A DNA stretch of 64,000 nucleotides from Marinobacter qingdaonensis (GCF_034555935.1 NZ_JAYDCJ010000003.1:1550001-1614000), one strand, 5' to 3'. Shown: positions 1-8,740, counted from the first letter of the stretch. The notes: generated by a model from the letters alone, not told the origin. Program-made: numbers and translations.

Positions 1-515
1 TCGGTGTTGCCGGTCTGGGCGGCGCGGTAGTGGCGGATCTGGCGGATCGCAATAACCCGCCCATCACCCAGGCCCTGATGCTGATGATGCTGTCGGCAAG
101 CCTGGCGCTGCTGGCGGCCAGTCCGGATCGGTTGATCCTGTCGGCCTTCTCGGCCATGGTCTTTGGTCTGGCGTACATGAGCCTGACCGGGCTCTATCTG
201 ATGACTGGTATACGGCTGTTACCGGGGCGGTTGTCCATGGGGCCGGTCCTGCCGTTTCTGGCGGTGTCGCTGGGCCAGGCGGTAGGCTCGCCGGTGGTCG
301 GCATGTTGGTGAATAATGTCGGCTACAACGACGCTTTCGCCATTTTCTGCGTGATTGGCATCCTGGTCGCGCTGCTGTCACCCCTGTACCCGCGCTACAT
401 CGACGTGGACTCCGATCAGGCGGCAGACGAAGGCACCGGTTTGCAGGCGGCTTACGATTATCAACTTCAGGACGAGGCAGGGGAGCCCTACACCTATGAC
501 CAACCGCGCGACTGA
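1..515 (+). CDS. MFS-type transporter, C-terminal part (gene starts before the window)
   Basis: The reading frame is open from the first bases of the window, so this is the 3' part of a gene that begins upstream. The visible 171 codons encode about four hydrophobic helices with short polar loops and a soluble acidic tail rich in Asp, Glu and Tyr. The helix pattern, including a Gly-rich segment (AVSLGQAVGSPVVGML) typical of the late helices of major facilitator proteins, points to an inner-membrane permease. The substrate cannot be read from this part. Its end overlaps the next gene by 20 bases, so the two are probably co-translated. The family call rests on topology and general similarity only. 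Confidence 0.6.
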   Translation, partial: GVAGLGGAVVADLADRNNPPITQALMLMMLSASLALLAASPDRLILSAFSAMVFGLAYMSLTGLYLMTGIRLLPGRLSMGPVLPFLAVSLGQAVGSPVVGMLVNNVGYNDAFAIFCVIGILVALLSPLYPRYIDVDSDQAADEGTGLQAAYDYQLQDEAGEPYTYDQPRD

Positions 516-990
516 CCCTGAGGCCAGCCTGTCTGCCAGCCAAAGTCTGGAGGCCAGGCAGCGAGCCATTCTCAAGCGCCTGGACAAGTTCAGCCGATTT
601 ACCGACAGCAGCATCGGCATTCCCTTCACCCGCTTCCAGATTGGTGCCGAGGCCATCATCGGGTTGTTGCCCGTGGTGGGCGACGCGGCCGGTCTGGTGC
701 TGTCCGGTTATGTGCTGCTGGAGGCGCAGCGGGCCGGGGCGAGCAGGGAGGTGAAGCTGAAGATGCTGCGCAACATGGGCATCGACTTTGTCGGTGGTCT
801 GCTGCCGGTGTTTGGCGATGCCTTCGACGCCATCTACAAGGCCAACACCCGCAACACCCGATTGCTCAGGAACTACCTGGAAGAGCAACTGGCGGTGGAG
901 CCACCGCCGCCACCCTTTCCCTGGGCGATGCTGATCTGGCTGTCGATCCTGTTTGCCATCGTGACCGGCGGCCTGTCGTTGGTTCTGTGA
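496..990 (+). CDS. DUF4112 family membrane-associated protein
   Basis: The protein has 164 residues. The start is the ATG at 496, preceded by a GAGGCAGGGG ribosome-binding stretch; longer readings upstream would lie inside the transporter gene. It carries the DUF4112 pattern of two related Gly/Pro/Asp motifs, GLLPVVGDAAG near residue 56 and GGLLPVFGDAFDA near residue 100, on either side of a short basic helix. A proline run is followed by a single hydrophobic helix at residues 142-164 that probably anchors it in the inner membrane. The function of the family is unknown. The overlap with the upstream transporter gene suggests one transcript. Confidence 0.75.
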   Translation: MTNRATDPEASLSASQSLEARQRAILKRLDKFSRFTDSSIGIPFTRFQIGAEAIIGLLPVVGDAAGLVLSGYVLLEAQRAGASREVKLKMLRNMGIDFVGGLLPVFGDAFDAIYKANTRNTRLLRNYLEEQLAVEPPPPPFPWAMLIWLSILFAIVTGGLSLVL

Positions 991-1019
991 CCCACCAGCG
1001 CCGCCGGCCGTGCGGCGCT

Positions 1020-2279
1020 TTATGCCAGCCGTAGATCCGCCGTGGGTTCCACCGCCGTCCGTTGCACCAGCACCTGACCATCCCGCACCGAGGCCAGCAC
1101 CGGCCGTTGCCCCAGCAGCACCCCGTACGGGGTTTGCCCTTGCAGCACAGCGCAGCGTGCCGGCAGGCCGGGGGCGATGCCGTATTCCTCCAGGTTCAGT
1201 GCCGCGGCGCCGTTGTCGGTGATCAGTTCCAGGGCTGTGTTGATGCGGCTCATGCCGAGCATGTGGCAGGCGTGCAGGCCGACGTCGAGGGTGCGCAGCA
1301 GGTTGCCGTTGCCCATGGGGTACCAGGGGTCGCGGATGGAGTCTTGGCCGAAGGCGACCTTCAGGCCGGCGTCCAGCAGCTCCGGCACCCGGGTGATGCC
1401 GCGGCGCTTGGGGTAGCTGTCGAACCGGCCCTGCAGGTGCAGGCTCTCGGTGGGCATGGACAGGAACCGGAGGTTGGCTTTCTTCAACAGTCGAAACAGC
1501 CGGCTGCAGTAGGCGTCGTTGTAGGAACCCATGGCGCATGTGTGGCTGGCGGCCACCCGGGTGCCGTAGTCCAGGCGCAGGGCTTCTGCCGCCAGGACCT
1601 CCAGAAAGCGCGATTCCGGGTCATCGATTTCGTCGCAGTGAACGTCCACCAGTCGGTCGTGCTTGTGCGCCAGCTCCATCAGCCAGCGCACCGACTCGGC
1701 CCCGTAATCCCGGGTAAATTCGAAGTGGGGAATGCCGCCGACCACATCGGCACCGAGGCGGATGGCTTCCTCCATCAGCTCGCGGCCGTTAGGGAAGGAC
1801 CAGATGCCTTCCTGGGGAAACGCCACGATCTGCAGGTCGATAAACCCGGCGGTCTGGGCACGTACCTCCAGCATGGCCTTGAGTGCAGTCAGCTCCGGAT
1901 CGGTGACGTCCACGTGGGTACGAACGTATTGAATGCCGTGGGCGGCGAACAGCTTCAGGGTCTCGGTCGCCCGGTGCGTGACGTCTTCCCGGTTGAGCAT
2001 GGCCTTGCGCTCGGCCCAGCACTCAATGCCCTCGAACAGGGTGCCGCTCTGATTCCAGCGCGGCTCGCCAGCGGTCAGGGCGGCATCTAGATGGATATGG
2101 GGTTCGACCAGGGCGGGGCTGACCAGGTTTGCGCCGGCGTCCAGTTGACCGGATTCCGGGGTCACCGTTGCCGCCTGCTGGGTGATCTCGCCAAACCGGC
2201 CTTGGCTGATGTCGAGCCGGTAAAGGCCATCCCGATCCGGTAAGCGGGCGTTTACTACGGCAGTAAGCTGTTCAGTCAT
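1020..2279 (-). CDS. codA: CodA-family cytosine deaminase, likely accepting 5-methylcytosine
   Basis: A 419-residue amidohydrolase that aligns almost residue for residue with E. coli CodA. Metal and catalytic positions are present: His61 and His63 (EPHIHLD), Gln156, His214 and Glu217 (HCDE), His246 and Asp313. It would hydrolyse the exocyclic amine of a cytosine-type base to give the uracil-type base and ammonia in the cytoplasm. At position 314, where E. coli CodA has the discriminating Asp, this protein has Ser (codon 1338-1340). Loss of Asp314 is the published hallmark of CodA homologues that deaminate 5-methylcytosine. It is the last gene of a codB-regulator-codA unit and its ATG overlaps the end of the regulator gene by 8 bases. 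Confidence 0.9.
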   Translation of the reverse strand: MTEQLTAVVNARLPDRDGLYRLDISQGRFGEITQQAATVTPESGQLDAGANLVSPALVEPHIHLDAALTAGEPRWNQSGTLFEGIECWAERKAMLNREDVTHRATETLKLFAAHGIQYVRTHVDVTDPELTALKAMLEVRAQTAGFIDLQIVAFPQEGIWSFPNGRELMEEAIRLGADVVGGIPHFEFTRDYGAESVRWLMELAHKHDRLVDVHCDEIDDPESRFLEVLAAEALRLDYGTRVAASHTCAMGSYNDAYCSRLFRLLKKANLRFLSMPTESLHLQGRFDSYPKRRGITRVPELLDAGLKVAFGQDSIRDPWYPMGNGNLLRTLDVGLHACHMLGMSRINTALELITDNGAAALNLEEYGIAPGLPARCAVLQGQTPYGVLLGQRPVLASVRDGQVLVQRTAVEPTADLRLA

Positions 2280-2919
2280 GTTCTCTCCTGGCTGACTGCG
2301 ATGGCGCCATCAGGTGCGCCAGCAGCAGTGATTTGAATGCTTCGTTGCGATCCTGGTGATCGGGCAGCGCCTCGACCAGCTGGTTCATTCGGTTGTGGAC
2401 GGTGTTCCGGTGGCAGCCCAGCCGTTCTGCCATGGCGCGGTGGTTGCCGCGACAGGCAATCCAGGCCTCCAGCAGCTCCGGGACAGTTGACGCGGTCGCA
2501 AGCTCGCTGGCCTGTCCACCTCTGCGCTCGGACCAGACGATGGCCCGGCCGATGGTTTCGGTGACCTGCACCATGGGCAGTGAATAGGGCTGTTCAAACA
2601 GCGGCAGCGACAGTTCGTCGGCCAGCCGCGACAGGGCATTGGGCAGCTGGCCGATGTAGGCGTCCCCGGTTAATACCACCAGCCCGGCAATCCGGCAGTC
2701 CTGGCCTTCATACAGGCACTCCGCGAGATTCTGCGGGCTCCGATGGCGACTGATTCCGGTCACGAACACCAATTCGCCGCCCCGGACCCAGTCCCGGAAC
2801 GAGCGGTTCTCGGCGACGTAGGGCCAGCGCACCGGGTTGGCCACGGCGGCGCTCCCGCCCCGAAGCCGAATCGACTCGAGGCCCGGGAGCTTGGGAATAT
2901 CCTGGCACAGTAACGACAC
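2272..2919 (-). CDS. short PucR-like transcriptional regulator
   Basis: The 215-residue protein starts with a PucR N-terminal domain (residues about 5-120: LPGLESIRLRGG, then FVTGI and the GLVV core) and ends with a PucR-type helix-turn-helix around residues 150-182 (NHRAMAERLGCHRNTVHNRM). The GGDEF-like middle domain of full-length PucR proteins (usually over 400 residues) is absent, so this is a compact version. The GTG start lies directly next to the codB stop, with no spacer, and the end overlaps codA. The position between permease and deaminase suggests local control of pyrimidine-base use, probably on top of the sigma-54 promoter of the unit. Effector unknown. Confidence 0.8.
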   Translation of the reverse strand: MSLLCQDIPKLPGLESIRLRGGSAAVANPVRWPYVAENRSFRDWVRGGELVFVTGISRHRSPQNLAECLYEGQDCRIAGLVVLTGDAYIGQLPNALSRLADELSLPLFEQPYSLPMVQVTETIGRAIVWSERRGGQASELATASTVPELLEAWIACRGNHRAMAERLGCHRNTVHNRMNQLVEALPDHQDRNEAFKSLLLAHLMAPSQSARREHD

Positions 2920-4227
2920 TTACAGCGCTCCGAGAACCTGGGCCCGACGCTCGCGCACGGCCTGGCTAACCACCAGGATCGCGCTGTAGGCGGTGGCGGC
3001 GACCAGCACGCCAACAATCGGGGCGATCCACGGGGAAGTGTAGGCGACCGCGGAGCCAATGACGTAGGCGGCCAATCCCGGGGCGTTGAACGCCGGCAGC
3101 GTGGCGGTGGTGACATCCGGATACCGCTGCCGGTAGCCGACGAAGTAGCTGGCCATGATGACGCCGCCGATGGGCGGGATGAAGGTGCCCAGCAGCACCA
3201 GGAAGGGGATCAGCCATTCGTACATGCCCATCACCGCCAGCAGGGTGCCGATGGCGGCGCCGGCAACGGTCACCATTTTGCGTCGACGGGTACGAAGCAG
3301 GTTACAGCCGGCCACAGCGAAGTTGTAAACGGTGTTGTCCTGGGTGGTCCAGAGGTTCAGGAACAGCATCAGGATACCGAGTGTCGCCAGGCCCTGGGCC
3401 ACCATGATGTCGACAATGTCCGCCTGCTGGTAGACCAGAGCGCCAAAGGCGCCAATGAGGGTCATCAGGCCATTGCCCAGGAAGAACGCCAGCAGGGTGG
3501 CGATCACCGCGGTCCGGCCCGATTTGGCGAAGCGGGTCCAGTTGGTGGCCTGGGTCCCGCCGCTGACAAAGGTGCCAAAGACCAGGGTGATGGCGGCGGC
3601 CACGGTCATGTCATCGGTCGGGGTGATGGCCAGCAATCCGGACAGTCCGCCGGCGGCGTCGGTGGCGATGCTCATGCTGACCGCCACCAGGATGATCATG
3701 GCCGGCACGGCAATCCGCGACAGCCATTCCAGACCGCGATAGCCGATGAAGGCGGTGACGCAGAAACCAAACCCGAACAGCACCATCAGCGGTGTGGTCA
3801 GGCTTTCCGGCAGGCCCGTGAGCTTGACCAGGAGTATGGCCATGGTCGCGGTGCCCCAGGCGTACCAGCCAATCTGGGTGAACCCGAGAATGACATCAGA
3901 CAGTTTGCTGCCCAGTTCCCCGAAGGTGAACCGGCTCATCAACGCGGTGTTCAGGCCGGTCTTGGCGGCGATGTAGCCGAGCGCCGCGGCGTAGAGGCCG
4001 AGCAGCAGGTTACCGACGGCCAGCACTAGCAACATGGTGGTAAAGTCGAAGGACACGCCGACACTGCCGCCGGCCCACATGGTGGCGGTGAAGAAGGTGA
4101 AACCAAGCAGGATCAGCCCCATGGACCAGACGCTCTTGCGTTGGTCCATGGGCACGGGGCTCAGCGGGTAGTCCTGTTCTTGGGGTATGGGGTGAGAGTC
4201 GGGGTGAGCATTGGGGTGAGCGGTCAT
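2920..4227 (-). CDS. codB: cytosine permease, NCS1 family
   Basis: A 435-residue inner-membrane protein with about twelve hydrophobic helices. It matches E. coli CodB in the first helices (GLTFF-type motif before MWAGG, then GNLLLGLYAAALGYIAAKTGL) and in the RFTFGELGS loop. It should import cytosine or a related base by symport with a cation. The start ATG is followed by an unusual His/Pro-rich cytoplasmic leader of about 25 residues. It is the first gene of the codB-pucR-codA unit, 29 bases downstream of the predicted start of transcription from the sigma-54 site at 4267-4282. Given the altered deaminase, 5-methylcytosine may be among the substrates (inference). Confidence 0.88.
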   Translation of the reverse strand: MTAHPNAHPDSHPIPQEQDYPLSPVPMDQRKSVWSMGLILLGFTFFTATMWAGGSVGVSFDFTTMLLVLAVGNLLLGLYAAALGYIAAKTGLNTALMSRFTFGELGSKLSDVILGFTQIGWYAWGTATMAILLVKLTGLPESLTTPLMVLFGFGFCVTAFIGYRGLEWLSRIAVPAMIILVAVSMSIATDAAGGLSGLLAITPTDDMTVAAAITLVFGTFVSGGTQATNWTRFAKSGRTAVIATLLAFFLGNGLMTLIGAFGALVYQQADIVDIMVAQGLATLGILMLFLNLWTTQDNTVYNFAVAGCNLLRTRRRKMVTVAGAAIGTLLAVMGMYEWLIPFLVLLGTFIPPIGGVIMASYFVGYRQRYPDVTTATLPAFNAPGLAAYVIGSAVAYTSPWIAPIVGVLVAATAYSAILVVSQAVRERRAQVLGAL

Positions 4228-4266
4228 GACGAAGTCTCCCTATCGTGATTAGACAGGTGAGGAGAT

Positions 4267-4282
4267 GGCAACCTTCGTGCCA
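4267..4282 (-). promoter_or_regulatory. sigma-54 promoter of the codB-pucR-codA unit
   Basis: On the minus strand the sequence reads TGGCACGAAGGTTGCC, which fits TGGCAC(A/G)-N4-TTGC with the required GG-N10-GC spacing. The predicted start of transcription is near 4256, giving a leader of about 28 bases before codB. Sigma-54 with NtrC commonly drives scavenging of poor nitrogen sources, which suits a base deaminase. Confidence 0.75.
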
Positions 4283-4379
4283 CGGGGTGCGGATTCGGCA
4301 ATTGGTCGCCGAATGGCCGGGTGTCCTTGGGCACAATGCACAATCGCGGGCGGTTCGGGGGCATCGAATGCTCTGGGAT

Positions 4380-4394
4380 GCATCGGGATGGTGC
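4380..4394 (-). promoter_or_regulatory. candidate NtrC enhancer site upstream of codB
   Basis: The sequence GCATCGGGATGGTGC differs by one base from the NtrC half-site arrangement GCACY-N5-RGTGC. It lies about 130 bases upstream of the predicted transcription start, a usual enhancer distance for sigma-54 promoters. The call depends on the nearby promoter and is weaker than it. Confidence 0.4.
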
Positions 4395-4463
4395 GGACTC
4401 AAGGCCGGCGGTCGGTGCTGGTGCGGCCCAGCCATTGTGCCTCTACCGATTCGGCCGCCCGGC

Positions 4464-5198
4464 CTAGGGCTGCGTCTCGAACAGCGTGCCCAGCCCCGTC
4501 TGTTTTCTCAGTTTTCCACACAGCCGCAGGGCCTCCCAGACGCTGACCTGGTTGGCGGTCAGGACCGGTTTGCCGATGGCCTGCTCCAGCTCCGGGAGCC
4601 AGGCCGCGGAATGCAGCGCGGTGTCGGGGATCAGCAGGGTGTCGGCGTGCGCGTGGTTGTTGGCGACAGCCAGCTCGATCACCGCGGTCTTGTCGAGCCT
4701 GCCGACCTCGGCGGCGGTCACGATTCCCCGGCTGGCCAGGTGCACCACTTCGATGTCGAAATGGCCGAGGAAGTCCCGGAACAGTCGAGCGACGTCCTCC
4801 GGGTAGGTGGCGGCAATGGCCACACGTCGGGCATCAATGGCGGTGACGGCCCGGGCAAACGCCATGGCGGTGGTGGAGGCGGGCACGCATAGCAGCTTTT
4901 CGAGGGTGTCGATCTGCTGGCGGATGCCGTCCAGGCCGAGTACGAAGCTGGCGCTGGTCGATGTCCACAGGACCGATTCGATGGGGGCGCCGGCGAGGGC
5001 GTGGGCTCCCTCTTCCAACCGCGCAACACTGCCCATCTCACTCAATGCTTCGACGGTGTGGGCGTCTTTCTGGAAGTGGGTGTGGATCAGGTGCACCTGG
5101 GCGGGCGGGTTCACCAGGGCGCCCATGCGCGGATAGTCATCCTCGGCGGCGTGGCCGGGGTAGAGGAAACCGATGGTGGCCGGGGTGGTGTTCATCAT
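4464..5198 (-). CDS. Asp/Glu racemase-fold protein (arylmalonate decarboxylase/maleate isomerase group)
   Basis: A 244-residue cytoplasmic protein of the two-lobed Asp/Glu racemase superfamily. The first lobe has the TSASF loop at residues 81-85, the second has IPDTALHS at 190-197 followed by GKPVLTANQVSVWEAL, a pattern seen in maleate isomerases and arylmalonate decarboxylases. In those enzymes a Cys normally precedes the first TS and sits in the second loop. Here the matching residues are Ser80 and Asp192, so neither expected catalytic cysteine is present. It lies about 236 bases upstream of codB on the same strand, but the sigma-54 promoter between them makes a separate transcript likely. 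The reaction is unknown. Confidence 0.65.
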   Translation of the reverse strand: MMNTTPATIGFLYPGHAAEDDYPRMGALVNPPAQVHLIHTHFQKDAHTVEALSEMGSVARLEEGAHALAGAPIESVLWTSTSASFVLGLDGIRQQIDTLEKLLCVPASTTAMAFARAVTAIDARRVAIAATYPEDVARLFRDFLGHFDIEVVHLASRGIVTAAEVGRLDKTAVIELAVANNHAHADTLLIPDTALHSAAWLPELEQAIGKPVLTANQVSVWEALRLCGKLRKQTGLGTLFETQP

Positions 5199-5489
5199 GG
5201 CTCGGCATCCGCATAGGAACGGGTGAACCCGCGTTCGGGATCACCGGCACTGCTCTAGTCAACATAGCAGCTCTGAGCCGACTCTGGCGACGGCGAGTGA
5301 ATGCGCGATCGGGCCAATGTTCGATTATTGTAGGTATATCGTGTACACGTTTTACTCGTTTTTCTGGTAATAATGGCCCATTCCCCCTCTGTGCCCGGCG
5401 TCGGTGGTTTCTGGATATGATTGCAGAACGGCGTGTGGGGCCACGCAGAACCGTATTCAACAGGTGGTTTGTACGGGAGACCCAGAGCA

Positions 5490-6719
5490 GTGAGTAAGGA
5501 CACCAACGACGCCCCAATGCCAACTGGTGGCGGGCTTCAGACCACCGCACCACAGGTGGTAACTGACGAGGCAAGCGTGGGAATGGCGGAGTTTGCCGGC
5601 TATAACGAGCTGGTTGCCACGCTGTACCGATGCCTGAACACCAACCAGGGCTTTCAGCCCTTCTTCGACGAGTTCCAGCGTCGCTTCCGCTGTCTTCAGG
5701 GCGGTATTCTGGGTATTGCCGATCACCCCACCCGCATGGTGTACGCCTGGACCTTCGGCTATCCGGAGGGGTTCGAGCAGTGGTTCCTCAACAGCGACAT
5801 GGCCCGCACCGATGAGGCGATCAAGCATTTCAGCGCGTTGCCGCCACGCCAGTTCGATGCGTTAACCGGGTGTGACCCCAGCGTGGATATTCTCGATTTG
5901 ATGGGGCCCGAAACCCGGGAATGGGTGGCCCGGGCAGGCCTGGGCGACAGCGCCGGCATGCTGGTCAGTCGCGGGGAATCCTCAAGGGTGGTGTTTCTTG
6001 CCAACCGGCACCGGGACGAAGGCAACTACACGACCGCGGAACTGATGCAGATGAACCTGCTGGCACCACACATCGAGACGGCGGTGGGCCTGTTCCACAA
6101 GATCTACCAGTCGCGCACTGAGAACGAAACCCTGTCCATGGCCCTGGATCGCATCAGCAAGCCGATGGTTGTGTTCAACGAGCTTGCGCGGGTGGTCCAT
6201 TGCAATGCTGCCGCTGACGCCACTCTGGCCTCTCACCCAGGGCTGTATGTGACCGATGACAGCGAGTCCCGGCTGCAAAGCCGTAACCCCGGCTTCAACC
6301 GCAAGCTCAATGACGCCATCCTGACCGCCGTCTTCAACGCCCGGGACGGGGTCCAGGACACCATCACATTGTTCGACCGGGTCGGTAAAGAGCGCATGGC
6401 GGTGTGTATCACGCCGCTGTCGATGACCTCCAGCGCCACCGGCCTGCCGTCCGGAAAATTCGGGGCGCTGGCCGAACTCATTACCTTCGGCGCCGCGTCT
6501 TCGCCGGACCTGGCCAAGTTGGGCGACCTGTTCAACTGCACCAACGCCGAAGCCCGCACCGCCGGGCACCTGATGCAGGGACTGAGCATTGGCGAGATAG
6601 CCGAGGTAGAGCGCTTGTCCGTACACACCGTGCGCGATTACGTAAAAAGCCTGCTGGCCAAGAACGGGTACCGCCGGCAGGCGGAGCTGGTGGGGGCGCT
6701 GGTGCGGGTGTTGGCGTAA
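5490..6719 (+). CDS. LuxR-family transcriptional regulator with N-terminal sensory region
   Basis: A 409-residue protein if translation begins at the GTG at 5490, which follows an ACGGGAGA stretch; an in-frame start at 5421 would add 23 residues, and a Met lies 32 residues further in. The last 65 residues form a LuxR/GerE helix-turn-helix (CTNAEARTAGHLMQGLSIGE, then IAEVERLSVHTVRDYVKSLL). The N-terminal 330 residues are soluble, lack a phosphoacceptor motif or membrane helix, and include a PAS-like stretch (ALDRISKPMVVFNE followed by VVHCNAAADATL). This architecture is common in orphan LuxR regulators. It is divergent from the racemase-fold gene; target unknown. Confidence 0.8.
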   Translation: MSKDTNDAPMPTGGGLQTTAPQVVTDEASVGMAEFAGYNELVATLYRCLNTNQGFQPFFDEFQRRFRCLQGGILGIADHPTRMVYAWTFGYPEGFEQWFLNSDMARTDEAIKHFSALPPRQFDALTGCDPSVDILDLMGPETREWVARAGLGDSAGMLVSRGESSRVVFLANRHRDEGNYTTAELMQMNLLAPHIETAVGLFHKIYQSRTENETLSMALDRISKPMVVFNELARVVHCNAAADATLASHPGLYVTDDSESRLQSRNPGFNRKLNDAILTAVFNARDGVQDTITLFDRVGKERMAVCITPLSMTSSATGLPSGKFGALAELITFGAASSPDLAKLGDLFNCTNAEARTAGHLMQGLSIGEIAEVERLSVHTVRDYVKSLLAKNGYRRQAELVGALVRVLA

Positions 6720-6747
6720 GTGTTCGGCGCAGCCAGCGGCGCCAAAG

Positions 6748-6773
6748 AAAAGCCCGCACGGGGCGGGCTTTTC
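6748..6773. terminator. bidirectional rho-independent terminator
   Basis: The stem AAAGCCCGC with its complement GCGGGCTTT closes a four-base loop, with A-rich sequence on one side and TTTT on the other. It lies between the convergent LuxR gene and the lipoprotein gene and can serve both. Confidence 0.8.
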
Positions 6774-6791
6774 ATCGCGTGACGAACGCCG

Positions 6792-8507
6792 TTATTGCGG
6801 AGCCTGCGGTAAATCCAGGTCCGTGATGAACAGAAGTTCCAGCGAACCCACACCGTCCAGATAGACCAGGGTCCGGATGTCCTCACCCTGAACGATGTCC
6901 TGGAACCGCCAATGGCCGTAATCGCCTTCCGAGCCGTCGGTCTCGGTCAGGGCCAGGGCTCCCGACGTACTGATCTCCCACGACACGGTGTTGGCCTCGC
7001 CGCTGCCGTCGAAGGTCATGGTGCCGGTGCGGGAGTCGTCGGTCTGTGTGGTCAGGTCAACGGTGATGTTCTGGGTGTCGGAAAACTGCAGGTCAAAGGT
7101 ACCTTGTTCTCCCTCTTCGGTCAGATCTGCAAACTGGAAGCTGACCTCCTGCTCCGGGGCGCCGCCGGTGAACAGATCGGCTTCCACGTACATCGACTTG
7201 GTGTCGCCCTCAAAGTCCATCAGCTCGACCACGTAGCGGCCTAACCGTTGCAGGGTAAAGGTCTCAGAGCTATCGGCGTTGTCGGTCAGGGTCAGTTCAC
7301 CGGTGGGGTGCAATGTGGCCGGTCCATCCACCGGGCCGTCGCCATTGTCGATGGTGGGGTTGTCGAACAGTCCACCCGGTCCGTCCAGATCCACGGTCAC
7401 GTTGGAGACGGCGAAGTTGCTGCCGGTGAAGCTGTACGACCCCCACTCGGACGACACCCCGACGACCGGATTTTCCCCGTAGGCTTCCTCGTTGGCACTG
7501 TGGGCGACAACATAGGTGCTGTCATCCAGAATGGTCAGGACGTTATTGAAATCCTTGCCGTCGAAGGATCCTTCTCCGAGGTACCAGCTGCCGACCAGGC
7601 TGTCGCGATTATTACGGACCGCCTCAAAGACGATCCTTTCATCATCCATGGACAGCGCCAGGGCGCCGTCGATCAGTTGCATCGTCCAGGTTGCACTGGC
7701 GTCATTGCCGGCCAGGCCACCACTGCCGTCGGAGTTGCCGCCTGGGTCGACTACCAGTGTCAGTTCGCCGGTGGCGCTGTCCCACGTATACGTGCCGTAC
7801 TCGCCGCTGCCCGCAGTCTGTTCGTCGCCATCGTCCTGGGAGTGAACGATCAGGTACTCATCGCCGTTGAAGAAGGTCAGCACGTTGATGTTGCCGTTGT
7901 CTTCCTCGTACACCCAGCTGCCGGTCAGGTCTCCGGCTTGCGAGCTCTTGAAGTGCTCAATGGCAACGGTTTTGTCGATAAGGGTCTTGCCAATGGCCGA
8001 ATTGGCCTGGGTTTCAAAGTCGGCTTCGCTGAGGGTGGGGTCGATGGCGATATCCTGCAACGCGGTGTGGATGGCCGCAGTGATGGTGATGCCATTGTCC
8101 GGGTTGCCGTCCTCGTCCAGGGTCTGCAGCAGCCGCAGGATGTTGATAACGGTCGAGTCGGTGCTCCAGTCCGTGGCTCCGCTGCCCATGTCGGCGGGGG
8201 TGATCCGGCCGGTCGCCTCAACCGCCGGCAGCTCGATGCCACCAATGCTAAAGGTGACGGCATCGCCTGGGGTGTAATCGTATTCGCCCAACTCGTTGGT
8301 CTGGCCCTGCTGGCCACCCGGGGCGGTTACGTAGTTGATGCCGGCGACAGGGCTGTCGACAAAGACGCCCTTCTCAGTTTCAGTCTGGGTGCTGCCCGTG
8401 GTGGTGGTGCCACTGCTGCCACTGGATGACGACCCGTTACTGCAACCGGCGAGAAGGGCAATGGACGAAATCGATGCCGCCAAAGCCAAGGTCTTGAAAC
8501 TTTCCAT
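6792..8507 (-). CDS. large secreted lipoprotein, Asp/Thr/Gly-rich
   Basis: The 571-residue protein begins with a lipoprotein signal (LLAGC, lipidation at Cys22) and a Ser/Gly/Thr linker of about 25 residues. The rest is acidic and rich in Thr, Gly and Asp, with repeated short patterns such as GSWxYEEDNG/GSWYLGEG and EYLIVHS/TYVVAHS that recur near residues 195 and 305, suggesting two related beta-rich domains of about 110 residues. Residues 45-160 resemble the carboxypeptidase-like and fixed-length repeat regions seen in marine surface lipoproteins. No catalytic motif was seen. It is divergent from a second lipoprotein gene, a secreted hydrolase. Function unknown. Confidence 0.65.
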   Translation of the reverse strand: MESFKTLALAASISSIALLAGCSNGSSSSGSSGTTTTGSTQTETEKGVFVDSPVAGINYVTAPGGQQGQTNELGEYDYTPGDAVTFSIGGIELPAVEATGRITPADMGSGATDWSTDSTVINILRLLQTLDEDGNPDNGITITAAIHTALQDIAIDPTLSEADFETQANSAIGKTLIDKTVAIEHFKSSQAGDLTGSWVYEEDNGNINVLTFFNGDEYLIVHSQDDGDEQTAGSGEYGTYTWDSATGELTLVVDPGGNSDGSGGLAGNDASATWTMQLIDGALALSMDDERIVFEAVRNNRDSLVGSWYLGEGSFDGKDFNNVLTILDDSTYVVAHSANEEAYGENPVVGVSSEWGSYSFTGSNFAVSNVTVDLDGPGGLFDNPTIDNGDGPVDGPATLHPTGELTLTDNADSSETFTLQRLGRYVVELMDFEGDTKSMYVEADLFTGGAPEQEVSFQFADLTEEGEQGTFDLQFSDTQNITVDLTTQTDDSRTGTMTFDGSGEANTVSWEISTSGALALTETDGSEGDYGHWRFQDIVQGEDIRTLVYLDGVGSLELLFITDLDLPQAPQ

Positions 8508-8740
8508 AACAACTCCTTTTCGATGGAACTACCTCTGGTTAGGACGGCAAAAAAATTAGCACGGGCCTGGTGGGGCAAACTGCCCCCATTTGGGGGGTGC
8601 GAGGAAGAAATTGGCGAATGATCGGCTGATTGATTTTTTGTCCTTTCGGGCCTTGATCACGGCCCCATGGAACAAAAACTGAGCATTCTGCGTTGCTCCT
8701 TGTCGAGTTATCCCTAAAAAAAGAACAAGGACAACAACCC

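Noticed and set aside
1062..2090. Long open frame opposite codA on the plus strand
   Set aside because: It is the antisense reading of a conserved gene; the protein has no domain pattern and is rich in Gln, Val, Gly and His as expected from a high-GC shadow.
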